In this document: positions 42,437-49,813 of the stretch, piece by piece
Numbering within the stretch: the stretch's first letter is position 1
Layout of the letters: every line of letters begins with the position of its first letter
NCBI RefSeq assembly: GCF_003013475.1
Contig: NZ_PXZO01000021.1
Coordinates: forward strand, 1-64,000
From: Brevibacillus porteri
GTDB taxonomy: Bacteria > Bacillota > Bacilli > Brevibacillales > Brevibacillaceae
DNA length: 64,000 nucleotides
Direction of reading: 5' to 3'
Made by a program: the position numbers and the translations under genes
The notes under the pieces: model-generated
Database searches by the model: none
Seen by the model: only the letters and a program-made list of their open reading frames with translations
Told to the model about the DNA's origin: nothing

Positions 42437-43603
42437 ATGAAACAGCTAGGTTTACTACCCAAAATCCTGATCGCCATTGTCCTTGGGATCGGGATTGGCT
42501 CCATTTCGCCGATTTGGGTTGTGAAAGGATTGGCTACATTTAGTGGCCTATTTGGAAATTTCCTCGGATTTGCGATTCCGTTGATTATCATTGGATTTAT
42601 CGCGCCAGGCATCGGTGAGCTGGGCAAAGGGGCAGGGCGCTTGCTTGGGGTAACCACAGGGGTGGCTTACTTATCTACGATCCTTGCAGGAGCGCTTGCT
42701 TATTTGGTCAGTACGAGTATTTTTCCACACATTCTTGAGGTAGGTGGACTGGCGAATCAGTATGCCAACCCAGAGAAAGCACTGGTGAAGCCGTTCTTTA
42801 CGGTGGACATGCCGCCGATTGTAGGTGTGATGACAGCATTACTGCTCGCCTTCACCCTTGGTCTAGGGGCGACTGTCATCAAAGGGAACGCCCTGCAAAA
42901 TGTGATGGTAGACTTGAGAGATATCGTAGAGAAGCTCATTGCTTCCGTCATTATCCCGTTGCTTCCATTCCATATCCTGTCTGTATTTTCCAACCTGACC
43001 TATGGTGGACAAGTCACGATGATTTTGTCCGTGTTCGTTAAAGTTTTCGTTATGATTATTGCCTTGCATCTATTCTATCTGTTCGTGCAGTACTTGGTAG
43101 CGGGCCAGATGGGGCGCAAAAACCCATTCACGCTGATGAAAAATATGCTTCCCGCTTACTTCACAGCGATTGGAACACAATCCTCTGCGGCCACCATTCC
43201 TGTGACACTGAACCAGACCAAGAAAAACGGTGTGAGCGAAAAGATCGCGGATTTCGTTGTTCCACTCTGTGCGACGATCCATCTTTCTGGAAGCACGATT
43301 ACGCTTGTCAGCTGTTCCATGGCAGTCATGATGCTAAACGGAATGACGACATCATTCGACGTGATGTTTCCATTCATTTTGATGCTTGGTGTAACGATGA
43401 TTGCCGCACCAGGTGTGCCGGGCGGAGCAGTCATGGCGGCACTGGGATTGATGGAGTCTATGCTCGGATTTACTACCACGTTGACTTCGTTGATGATTGC
43501 TTTGTACATTGCGCAAGATAGCTTTGGTACCGCTTGTAACGTAACGGGTGATGGAGCGATTGCTGTGATTACAGATCGATTGAGTGAAGAGAAAGTAGCT
43601 TGA
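42437..43603 (+). CDS. dicarboxylate/amino acid:cation symporter (DAACS)
   Basis: 388 aa. GGGGG ribosome site before MKQLGLLPKILIAIVLG. About eight membrane helices and two re-entrant loops. Signatures include GTQSSAATIPVTLNQTKKNGVSEKIADFVVPLCATIHLSGSTIT and the late PGVPGGAVMAALGLME and GTACNVTGDG motifs of the glutamate/aspartate/C4-dicarboxylate family. It probably imports an acidic or neutral amino acid with Na+ or H+. A terminator follows. Confidence 0.9.
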   Translation: MKQLGLLPKILIAIVLGIGIGSISPIWVVKGLATFSGLFGNFLGFAIPLIIIGFIAPGIGELGKGAGRLLGVTTGVAYLSTILAGALAYLVSTSIFPHILEVGGLANQYANPEKALVKPFFTVDMPPIVGVMTALLLAFTLGLGATVIKGNALQNVMVDLRDIVEKLIASVIIPLLPFHILSVFSNLTYGGQVTMILSVFVKVFVMIIALHLFYLFVQYLVAGQMGRKNPFTLMKNMLPAYFTAIGTQSSAATIPVTLNQTKKNGVSEKIADFVVPLCATIHLSGSTITLVSCSMAVMMLNGMTTSFDVMFPFILMLGVTMIAAPGVPGGAVMAALGLMESMLGFTTTLTSLMIALYIAQDSFGTACNVTGDGAIAVITDRLSEEKVA

Positions 43604-43627
43604 TGATGTAATAGAAAGAAGTAGGGG

Positions 43628-43661
43628 AAAAAGACCTGTCCATTTTTGGATAGGTCTTTTT
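43628..43661 (+). terminator. intrinsic terminator
   Basis: AAAAGACCTGTCCA / TGGATAGGTCTTTT stem and T-run. Confidence 0.85.
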
Positions 43662-43752
43662 TTGTAGGATTCTGAGTGCTTATGCTATAACTCGACAAAG
43701 TTTTTGCGAGAAATTACACAAAACAACAAATAAAGGCAAAAAACATTATGTT

Positions 43753-43781
43753 TTTACAATTTTTGAATAAAATGGTATATT
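43753..43781 (+). promoter_or_regulatory. sigma-A promoter
   Basis: TTTACA, 17-base spacer, TATATT, about 32 bases before the secreted protein gene. Confidence 0.65.
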
Positions 43782-43813
43782 CCAATTATCCCATAATATA
43801 GGAGGCACTCATT

Positions 43814-44194
43814 GTGAAAAAAATCTTACTCGCATTGACACTAGTATTTGCACTATCCTCTTCCGCATTTGCTGCGAATACGGAAACAGAACCAAACGAT
43901 ACTATTGCAACGGCGGATACTTTAGAGGTTAACTCCTCTATCTCAGGGAAAGCAGATAACAACGATGTAGATATTTTTGTTTTTGTAGCAAACCAAACCG
44001 GAAAAATGAGAACGAACCTTACCAATAAGAACCAATCAGTAGCTCCATACGTTGTATTGGCTTCAGACAAAACTACCAGCCTTGCAGAGAGTTCCGGTGA
44101 AGCAGAATTTGAAGTTGTTGCTGGTGAAACATACTACATAAAACTCATTTCTTTTGGAAAGTCTGATTACACTCTCTCATTGAACAATCTGTAA
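43814..44194 (+). CDS. small secreted PPC-domain-like protein
   Basis: 126 aa from a GTG start with AGGAGG upstream. Signal peptide ends near AFAAN. The mature part ETEPNDTIATADTLEVNSSISGKADNNDVDIFVFV followed by GETYYIKLISFGKSDYTLSL reads as a bacterial pre-peptidase C-terminal (PPC) beta-sandwich. Such domains are normally attached to secreted proteases, where they bind or present the enzyme. Here the domain is alone. Cleanly bounded by a promoter and a strong terminator, suggesting abundant expression. Confidence 0.75.
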   Translation: MKKILLALTLVFALSSSAFAANTETEPNDTIATADTLEVNSSISGKADNNDVDIFVFVANQTGKMRTNLTNKNQSVAPYVVLASDKTTSLAESSGEAEFEVVAGETYYIKLISFGKSDYTLSLNNL

Positions 44195-44212
44195 ATATTC
44201 TTGAAAAAATAC

Positions 44213-44266
44213 AGATAGCTTTTTACGAAAGCAGATTATGGCTTGGTAAAAAGCTATCTTTTTATT
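44213..44266 (+). terminator. intrinsic terminator
   Basis: GATAGCTTTTTAC / GTAAAAAGCTATC stem followed by five T. Confidence 0.85.
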
Positions 44267-44386
44267 TTGTAACCTGTGGCTATGATTGGGTGCTTCAAAT
44301 TCCCATTTTCAACTAGTGAGAATTATATTATCATTGGGTATAATTCCATCATTCTACTTTTTGCGAAAAGGGGAATACATAACGCA

Positions 44387-44848
44387 ATGTTTAACGAACG
44401 GAAAGCGTTACAAATGACATTGCAGGCCATGCTAGAACAGCGTATGGCACTGCGTCGACAGTATGTCGATCAGGACAAGCAGTTGGGAGCTGACATCAAG
44501 CAGCTTTTGAGCCGCATTCGTGAGTTGGATAACGAAGCCGGGATCGGAGACGATGAAAGCTCAGAAGATACAGCTATGCCGACAGAGGAATTTTCCGATG
44601 ATCTGATGAAGCGAATGAAGGTGAGAAAGGCGCACATCCGTCACGATTATTTGGAAGTTGCAAAGCACATCGAAAACCTGTTACAGGAAGCGATGTCTCC
44701 GATGTCATTGGCTGATCTCTGTTCCGTGTTGAAAGCACGGCACCAGGTAGAGTTTGCGAGTCCCTACATTGGTGTACAGAAGTCATTAAAGTATCTACCC
44801 CAAGTAAAAGTAGAAAAGGACGGGCGGAAACTGATATTTTCACTTTAG
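44387..44848 (+). CDS. Rok-like winged-helix nucleoid protein
   Basis: 153 aa. The N-terminus MFNERKALQMTLQAMLEQRMALRRQY is very like the oligomerisation helix of Rok, the Bacillus xenogeneic silencer and competence repressor. A flexible acidic middle (GDDESSEDTAMPTEE) leads to a C-terminal winged-helix-like region (LADLCSVLKARHQVEFASPYIGVQKSLKYLPQVKVEKDGRKLIFSL). It may bind AT-rich DNA. The start follows AAAGGGG at a longish distance, so the exact ATG is not certain. Confidence 0.65.
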   Translation: MFNERKALQMTLQAMLEQRMALRRQYVDQDKQLGADIKQLLSRIRELDNEAGIGDDESSEDTAMPTEEFSDDLMKRMKVRKAHIRHDYLEVAKHIENLLQEAMSPMSLADLCSVLKARHQVEFASPYIGVQKSLKYLPQVKVEKDGRKLIFSL

Positions 44849-44890
44849 GCAACCAGGGTGGATAAGCAGTTTCACGGGAGGCAAAACCCA

Positions 44891-44925
44891 AAAAAGGCGA
44901 TGTGTCTATGCACAATCGCCTTTTG
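44891..44925. terminator. bidirectional intrinsic terminator
   Basis: AAAAGGCGATGTG / CACAATCGCCTTTT stem between convergent genes. Confidence 0.75.
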
Positions 44926-44945
44926 GTGTCTATTGATTTACTTGC

Positions 44946-45383
44946 TTATTGCAAGAAGGACTTGAGCATCCAAATGTGTTTTTCCAGGCCACTGCGGATT
45001 CCCAGCAGCATATCGGCTGTCGCTTCATCGTCAGCTTGGTCTGCCGTTTCCATAGCCAGCTTCAGCTCGTCTACGAGAATGGAGAAGTCTCTTGCGATCG
45101 TTTCTACCATTTGCTCAGCTGTTTCGCTTCCTTCTGCTTCGGTGATGCTCGCTGTGTTCAGACATGCAGCCAAAGTCGCTACAGGTTTTCCACCGATGGA
45201 GAGGACACGTTCAGCGAGGGAATCAAGATTCGCTGCTGCTTCGTTGTACAATTCCTCAAATTTTGAGTGGAGCGTAAAGAAGTGAGGTCCTTTTACATTC
45301 CAGTGAAAATTGTGTAGTTTCGTATAGAGGACTGTCCAGTTCGCTACTTGTTTATTTAGAACGCTGTAGAGTGTATTTTCCAT
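44946..45383 (-). CDS. Dps family DNA-protecting miniferritin
   Basis: 145 aa ferritin-like four-helix protein. The ferroxidase residues lie in KLHNFHWNVKGPHFFTLHSKFEELYNEAAANLDSLAERVLSIGGKP, the Dps signature (His, Asp and Glu shared between subunits). It stores iron and uses peroxide as oxidant, protecting DNA in stationary phase or oxidative stress. Strong promoter with two PerR-like boxes upstream, as for mrgA of Bacillus. AAGGAGAG ribosome site. Confidence 0.93.
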   Translation of the reverse strand: MENTLYSVLNKQVANWTVLYTKLHNFHWNVKGPHFFTLHSKFEELYNEAAANLDSLAERVLSIGGKPVATLAACLNTASITEAEGSETAEQMVETIARDFSILVDELKLAMETADQADDEATADMLLGIRSGLEKHIWMLKSFLQ

Positions 45384-45400
45384 CGAGAATCTCTCCTTGT

Positions 45401-45453
45401 TTAAAATGATTATTTATTTAAACTTATTATAAACTAATAAGGATTATTGTCAA
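45401..45453 (-). promoter_or_regulatory. dps promoter with two PerR-like boxes
   Basis: Minus-strand TTGACA, 16-base spacer, TATAAT. Two sequences resembling the PerR site TTATAAT-N-ATTATAA: one over the -10 (45418-45432, reading TTATAATAAGTTTAA, about 12 of 14 matches) and one downstream (45401-45415, about 11 of 14). Confidence 0.6.
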
Positions 45454-45470
45454 CACCCAGGAGGAAATTT

Positions 45471-46103
45471 ATGCAGCAGCTGCGTATCGGTGCGGTTATT
45501 TTAGCGGGCGGAAAAAGCAGCAGAATGGGCTCGCCCAAGCAAAAATTACCGTGGAGGGACGGAACCTTTTTAACAGAGCTGGTAAAGGAAGTACAGGCGG
45601 TTGGTTTGTCTTGTTTCATTGTAGCGAACGATTTTTCGGACACTCAAGTGACACAAAAGGAACAAATTGATGAACAGCCTGTCACAATTACACCTGATCT
45701 GGTACCATCCTGTGGCCCTGTCAGTGGACTGGTTACTGCCTTTCGCGTAAGTTCCGAGGATGCTTTGCTGGTATTGTCCTGTGACCTACCTTTTATGGAT
45801 CGTGGGCAAATCGCCAAACTTATTGAATTTGCGAGGGAGAGAAACGATTGGGATGTGATTGTCGCCCAATCAGAGGGACGAATCCACCCATTATGTGCAG
45901 TGTACCATCGGAGAACACAGACTAATTGGGAGCAGGCGCTGTTGTATGGACAGCGAAAACTGATGCGGACTTTAGATGAACTGCGCGTGGTGCCCTTGCC
46001 TGATGAATGGTTGGACCCTTGGGCTGTTTTTAATGTCAACACGCCTGAAGAGTACGAACAGGCCAAAATTGAAGAAGAACGCAGAAAGACAGGACATGCT
46101 TGA
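45471..46103 (+). CDS. mobA: molybdenum cofactor guanylyltransferase
   Basis: 210 aa from the ATG after AGGAGG. Nucleotidyltransferase with GAVILAGGKSSRMGSPKQKLPW (GTP site), GPVSGLVTAF, metal site LSCDLPFMD, HPLCAVYH and NVNTPEEYE, all MobA features. It adds GMP to Mo-molybdopterin to make the guanine dinucleotide cofactor needed by formate-dehydrogenase-type enzymes. The first gene of the molybdenum region, with fdhD, moeA and mobB close by. Confidence 0.9.
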   Translation: MQQLRIGAVILAGGKSSRMGSPKQKLPWRDGTFLTELVKEVQAVGLSCFIVANDFSDTQVTQKEQIDEQPVTITPDLVPSCGPVSGLVTAFRVSSEDALLVLSCDLPFMDRGQIAKLIEFARERNDWDVIVAQSEGRIHPLCAVYHRRTQTNWEQALLYGQRKLMRTLDELRVVPLPDEWLDPWAVFNVNTPEEYEQAKIEEERRKTGHA

Positions 46104-46120
46104 GGTATGTCCTGTTTTTT
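46089..46120 (+). terminator. intrinsic terminator of mobA
   Basis: CAGGACAT / ATGTCCTG stem and six T. Confidence 0.75.
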
Positions 46121-46221
46121 GTTTGGAAAAAAGAGGCTTTTCATAGAGGGCTATCATACAAGCGTTTCTCTGGACAAACCGTATAAATAGTAGTGATTGC
46201 TAATGAAAGGAGGGAATCGCA

Positions 46222-46635
46222 ATGATAAGAAAGTGCAAAAAACAAGGCAAACACCACGACCACCACTGTTGCGGCAAAAAACACGACAAGCATCACGACC
46301 ACCACTGCTGCTGCAAAAAACACGATAAGCATCACGACCACCACTGTAGTTGCAAGAAACATGACGATTACTACGAGCTTCACTGCTACTACAAAAAACA
46401 CGATGAGCCGCATTGCTGCTGCAAAAAGCATGAACATTGCCACGATCACTGCTGTTGCTGCAAATGCCATGATTGCAAATGCCATGATTGCAAATGCTTT
46501 GAAAAACATGACCATCACTGTTGCAAGAAGTATGGAATCGATGATGAAGATGAAGAAGAGGACGACGACGAAGACGAAGATGATGACGACAACCATTGCA
46601 AGCATCACAAAAAGAAACATTGCTGCTGCAAATAA
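46222..46635 (+). CDS. His/Cys-rich repeat protein, putative metal binder
   Basis: 137 aa of which about 31 are His and about 28 Cys. It has near-repeats of KKHDKHHDHHCCC in the first half, tandem HDCKC units near 83-92, a run of acidic residues near 107-123, and a His/Cys end. The DNA shows the same tandem repeats (30-base units from about 46245). No signal peptide. A strong AAAGGAGGG ribosome site supports translation. No known family was recognised; a metal store, scavenger or chaperone, or a cross-linked spore-coat protein are options. It lies between mobA and fdhD, so a link to molybdenum-enzyme metals is conceivable. Confidence 0.7.
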   Translation: MIRKCKKQGKHHDHHCCGKKHDKHHDHHCCCKKHDKHHDHHCSCKKHDDYYELHCYYKKHDEPHCCCKKHEHCHDHCCCCKCHDCKCHDCKCFEKHDHHCCKKYGIDDEDEEEDDDEDEDDDDNHCKHHKKKHCCCK

Positions 46636-46656
46636 AAAATTCCCACGTACAAAGAA

Positions 46657-46684
46657 CAAAAGCCCGAGAGATAACTCGGGCTTT
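46657..46684. terminator. bidirectional intrinsic terminator
   Basis: AAAGCCCGAG / CTCGGGCTTT stem between convergent genes. Confidence 0.85.
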
Positions 46685-46726
46685 GAGATTACCAACAGCT
46701 TGTCCCGCTTTTGATTGATTCCTCCT

Positions 46727-47524
46727 TTAAGGTAGGAGGATTCTCTGGGCTTGTGTATACACGTTCATTTTGTCATTGCGGATAAATCCGACAGCGGTGA
46801 GCTTCAGCTCATCTGCCAATTGTAGGGCGAGATCAGTTGGAGCGGACTTGGACAATATGATGCCAGCACCAATCTTGGCAGCCTTGAGCAGCACCTCAGA
46901 CGAGATGCGTCCACTGAAGACAAGAATTTTGTCCGTGGTCGAAATGTCATCTCGCAAGCATTTCCCATAGATTTTGTCGAGAGCATTGTGACGTCCGATG
47001 TCGGAGAACTGAAGCAAAACTTCATCCGGTGTACAGAGAGCTGCATTGTGGACGCCACCTGTTTGGCGGTGGATCTCAGACGACGCTTGCAATTCTTTCA
47101 TCAGGCGCATGCACTGAGCAGGGGTGACAGTTGTTGTGCTTTCAACGGGCTTTGCTGTGCGCGCATCGCTAAAAAAGTAAAAGGATTGTCTGCTTTTTCC
47201 GCAGCAGGAAGTAATTCTGCGTTTGGAGTAAAAGCTCTGCGACAAAATTGTTTCTTTATGCAAATCAACGTAAGCAAACCCTTGGGCCTCATTAATCGTA
47301 AGCTGTTTGATTTCCGAGTAGCTCTTGATAACGCCCTCGGCTGCGAGAAAACCGATGACCATTTCTTCCAGGTCGGCCGGAGTACATACGATTGTAGCGA
47401 ATTCCTCATCATTGAGGAAAATGGTGAGGGGGTACTCGGTAACGATTTCGTCGTCTTCCCAGCCATGTTGGTCAGCCGAAATTTTCAACACAGGCAATCG
47501 GGTGGTGATGGTTAGTTCGGACAT
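46727..47524 (-). CDS. fdhD: formate dehydrogenase accessory sulfurtransferase
   Basis: 265 aa. FdhD passes sulfur from a cysteine desulfurase to the molybdenum cofactor, without which formate dehydrogenase is inactive. The conserved cysteines are in RRITSCCGKSRQ, and the later segments GGVHNAALC, FSDIGRHNALDKIYG and FSGRISSEVLLKAAKIGAGIILSKSAPTDLALQLA are strongly diagnostic. AAGGAGG ribosome site. Divergent from the OxlT-like transporter gene, sharing a 370-base intergenic region. Confidence 0.95.
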   Translation of the reverse strand: MSELTITTRLPVLKISADQHGWEDDEIVTEYPLTIFLNDEEFATIVCTPADLEEMVIGFLAAEGVIKSYSEIKQLTINEAQGFAYVDLHKETILSQSFYSKRRITSCCGKSRQSFYFFSDARTAKPVESTTTVTPAQCMRLMKELQASSEIHRQTGGVHNAALCTPDEVLLQFSDIGRHNALDKIYGKCLRDDISTTDKILVFSGRISSEVLLKAAKIGAGIILSKSAPTDLALQLADELKLTAVGFIRNDKMNVYTQAQRILLP

Positions 47525-47659
47525 ACGGGCCTCCTTTTTGTCGAAAATATGAAGTTTTTATGGCTATTTTGTGAGGAAAATATTGTCGAGTGAACGCTTA
47601 CATGGTAGTATACTATGTGAGATGAAAAGTGTCATAAAATTTTCGTCTTTCCATGTATG

Positions 47660-47866
47660 CATAGCGTAAGGACAGATTGACACGGAGCAGCGACCCTGCC
47701 ACCGATTATTTTGTAGCCTTGCAGAGAATTACATAGTGAACACAATGCTTGTTGATGCTGATGTAGCGTTCCTGCTGATGATTAACTGCTGTGTTTCATC
47801 GTAGCCCTCGTTTCCATTTGTGGAGACCTGGGTGAGTCGGTGAAATCAGCAGTTTTTCTTTTTTTC
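47660..47866 (+). ncRNA. structured leader of oxlT-like gene, unknown class
   Basis: The leader holds two hairpin motifs of form GYAG-CGNNC-CTGY: GCAGCGACCCTGCC at 47687-47700 and GTAGCGTTCCTGCT at 47763-47776. An intrinsic terminator follows (AACTGCTG at 47784-47791 with CAGCAGTT at 47847-47854, then a long T-run). CTGCTGAT of the second motif could also pair with the terminator's 3' arm (ATCAGCAG), allowing two folds. No known riboswitch or T-box signature was found. A similar leader lies before the formate-dehydrogenase-type gene. A possible promoter TTGTCG-N17-TAGTAT is near 47583-47611. Confidence 0.5.
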
Positions 47867-47892
47867 GAGAAGGCTGCTGATGGATCCACAGC

Positions 47893-49200
47893 ATGCGAAA
47901 GACCATTGCGAAGGAGATGAATGATTTGGAACAAAAAGTGAAAAACCGCTGGCTCATCGCGTTGGCTGCGGTAGGCATCCACATCTCGATTGGATCGGTA
48001 TACGCATGGAGTGTATTCACCAAGCCAATTACCGAGCAGTTCGGCTGGGACTTGCCAGACGTTCAATTTACGTTTAGTATTGCGATCTTGTTCTTGGGGC
48101 TGTCTGCTGCCTTTCTCGGTCATTATGTAGAAAAGCACGGCCCGCGCAAAGCTGGCATTCTCGCATCTATCTTTTTTGGAGTAGGAACTGTAGGGGCTGG
48201 CTTGGCGATTCAATTAAGCAGCTTGCCTCTGTTGTACTTATGTTATGGAGTGCTGGGTGGTATCGGACTTGGGGTAGGCTATATTACGCCAGTATCGACG
48301 TTGGTCAAATGGTTTCCGGATCGCCGTGGTTTAGCAACAGGTCTTGCGATTATGGGCTTCGGCTTTGCTTCCATGATTGCCAGTCCGATTATGAACGCTT
48401 TGATTGCAAATGTAGGTATCGCGAACACCTTTTATATTTTGGGCATTATTTATTTCGTTGTAATGTTGGCTTCGGCTCAATATTTGGCTCCACCTCCAAA
48501 AGGCTGGGTACCGGCTGGATTTTCCGCTGAGGGAAGAGCTGGCAGCAAGCAAATCAAAAAAGATTTGTGTCAATTGACTGCCAATGAAGCGATCAAGACA
48601 CGCCGTTTTTACTGGCTGTGGCTGATGTTGTTCATCAATGTGACATGTGGAATCGCGGTTATTTCGGTAGCATCGCCGATGGCGCAAGAAATGGTGGGCA
48701 TGTCTGTCGGAACAGCAGCTCTGATGGTAGGGCTAAACGGTTTGTTCAACGGTGGTGGACGCATCGGCTGGGCGTCTCTGTCTGATTTCATTGGACGACC
48801 AAATACGTACACAGCTTTCTTTGCCATCCAAATGGTATTGTTCTTCCTGTTGCCGAATTTGACCAATCCAATCCTGTTCATGGTTGCGATGTTTATCATT
48901 ATGACCTGTTACGGTGGTGGCTTTGCATCCATTCCGGCATACATTGGTGACTTGTTTGGAACAAAGCAATTGGGCGCGATTCACGGCTATATTCTGACGG
49001 CATGGGCTGCTGCCGGCTTGGCAGGACCGATCTTTGCAGCATGGGTTCGCAAGACGACAGAAAGCTATACAGGAACCATGAGTGTTTTCGCGGGAATGTT
49101 CGTTGTCGCTCTGGTGATCTCGCTAATAGTCCGTCTGGATATCAAAAAACTGAAGGAAGAAGCCAAACAAAGAGAAAAGTCTGTTGAATTGGCTAGTTAA
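47893..49200 (+). CDS. OxlT-like MFS antiporter (oxalate/formate family)
   Basis: 435 aa at most, twelve membrane helices. The first helix region NRWLIALAAVGIHISIGSVYAWSVFTKPI and the loop GIGLGVGYITPVSTLVKWFPDRRGLATGLAIMGFGFAS are typical of OxlT/YhjX-like MFS proteins. They exchange oxalate, formate or similar acids. The start is unclear: ATG 47893 has no ribosome site, while AAGGAG at 47911 suits a TTG at 47926, trimming eleven residues. The neighbouring oxidoreductase suggests formate as cargo. Confidence 0.85.
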   Translation: MRKTIAKEMNDLEQKVKNRWLIALAAVGIHISIGSVYAWSVFTKPITEQFGWDLPDVQFTFSIAILFLGLSAAFLGHYVEKHGPRKAGILASIFFGVGTVGAGLAIQLSSLPLLYLCYGVLGGIGLGVGYITPVSTLVKWFPDRRGLATGLAIMGFGFASMIASPIMNALIANVGIANTFYILGIIYFVVMLASAQYLAPPPKGWVPAGFSAEGRAGSKQIKKDLCQLTANEAIKTRRFYWLWLMLFINVTCGIAVISVASPMAQEMVGMSVGTAALMVGLNGLFNGGGRIGWASLSDFIGRPNTYTAFFAIQMVLFFLLPNLTNPILFMVAMFIIMTCYGGGFASIPAYIGDLFGTKQLGAIHGYILTAWAAAGLAGPIFAAWVRKTTESYTGTMSVFAGMFVVALVISLIVRLDIKKLKEEAKQREKSVELAS

Positions 49201-49253
49201 TCAATGGTAAAGTTTAAGTAGAGAATGATTTGAAGTAAAGGTGATTTTCCTCG

Positions 49254-49619
49254 ATGAATAAGTTCGAAGCAGAATTCAGTAATTTGGTCAGGGCTTTCCG
49301 AAAGCGCCATATGGGAAAGGGACCTAGCAAGATCAGCACCACGTTCTGCAAGAACTGGGCGATCTGCGAGATGGAAGGCAACCTTTCTCCGGTGGAAAAG
49401 TTCATCGCCACTTCGGAAGACGGAAAGCAGACATTACGAGCTGCCCGAACCGAAATGGTCAAAGAGATCTATCGGAAACACCAGCCAGTTGACATGGAAG
49501 CGTTTCTTGGAGCAAAACTCGTTGATCTTTTCGTCGATATTGACATTGAACGGGATTTTGGAATGTCGATCTTTGTTTTTGATCAAGACATCGAAAAAAG
49601 AATGAAAAACGAACCGTAA
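49254..49619 (+). CDS. DUF2294 (MpsC-like) protein
   Basis: 121 aa. FRKRHMGKGPSKISTTFCKNWAICEMEGNLSPVEKFIATSEDGKQTLRAARTEM and the late DIDIERDFGMSIFVFD fit DUF2294. Bacillus YrhF, in the yrh cluster with formate dehydrogenase and a formate transporter, belongs to the same family, and so does MpsC of the staphylococcal membrane-potential system. It lies between the transporter and the oxidoreductase, matching that arrangement. Function is not known. Confidence 0.78.
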   Translation: MNKFEAEFSNLVRAFRKRHMGKGPSKISTTFCKNWAICEMEGNLSPVEKFIATSEDGKQTLRAARTEMVKEIYRKHQPVDMEAFLGAKLVDLFVDIDIERDFGMSIFVFDQDIEKRMKNEP

Positions 49620-49777
49620 GTCTAAACGAAGCAGCGTTCCTGTTCACCGGCTTAGACGTAACGGAATTCGCGAAAGCAAACACGAAGTTGAGACTAGGTA
49701 GCGAACCTGCCGTAGACAACCACCGTGAACACGCTCTTTTCCTATAGGACAAGGGACGGTTTCATGGTGGTTTTTTC
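49620..49777 (+). ncRNA. structured leader of FdhF/YdeP-type gene, unknown class
   Basis: Again two GYAG-CGNNC-CTGY hairpin motifs: GCAGCGTTCCTGTT at 49631-49644 and GTAGCGAACCTGCC at 49698-49711. The first is enclosed by GTCTAA / TTAGAC. A terminator follows seven bases after the second (AACCACC at 49718 with GGTGGTT at 49766, then six T). Order and spacing match the leader at 47.7 kb. No ORF is seen. Confidence 0.5.
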
Positions 49778-49813
49778 GTTTCAATGGAGTTTATTAGAGG
49801 GGAGACAAAAGAA

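Noticed and set aside
46222..46500. CRISPR-like repeat array
   Set aside because: The tandem repeats are in frame, without unique spacers, and encode the His/Cys protein.
46141..46695. 184-codon hydrophobic frame opposite the His/Cys-rich gene
   Set aside because: Its Val/Ala/Phe-rich sequence is the direct complement of the CAC/TGC-rich repeats; the plus frame has the ribosome site.
47660..49777. Molybdenum cofactor, THF, glycine or ykkC riboswitch, or T-box, in the two leaders
   Set aside because: None of the conserved landmarks of these classes could be found in either leader.
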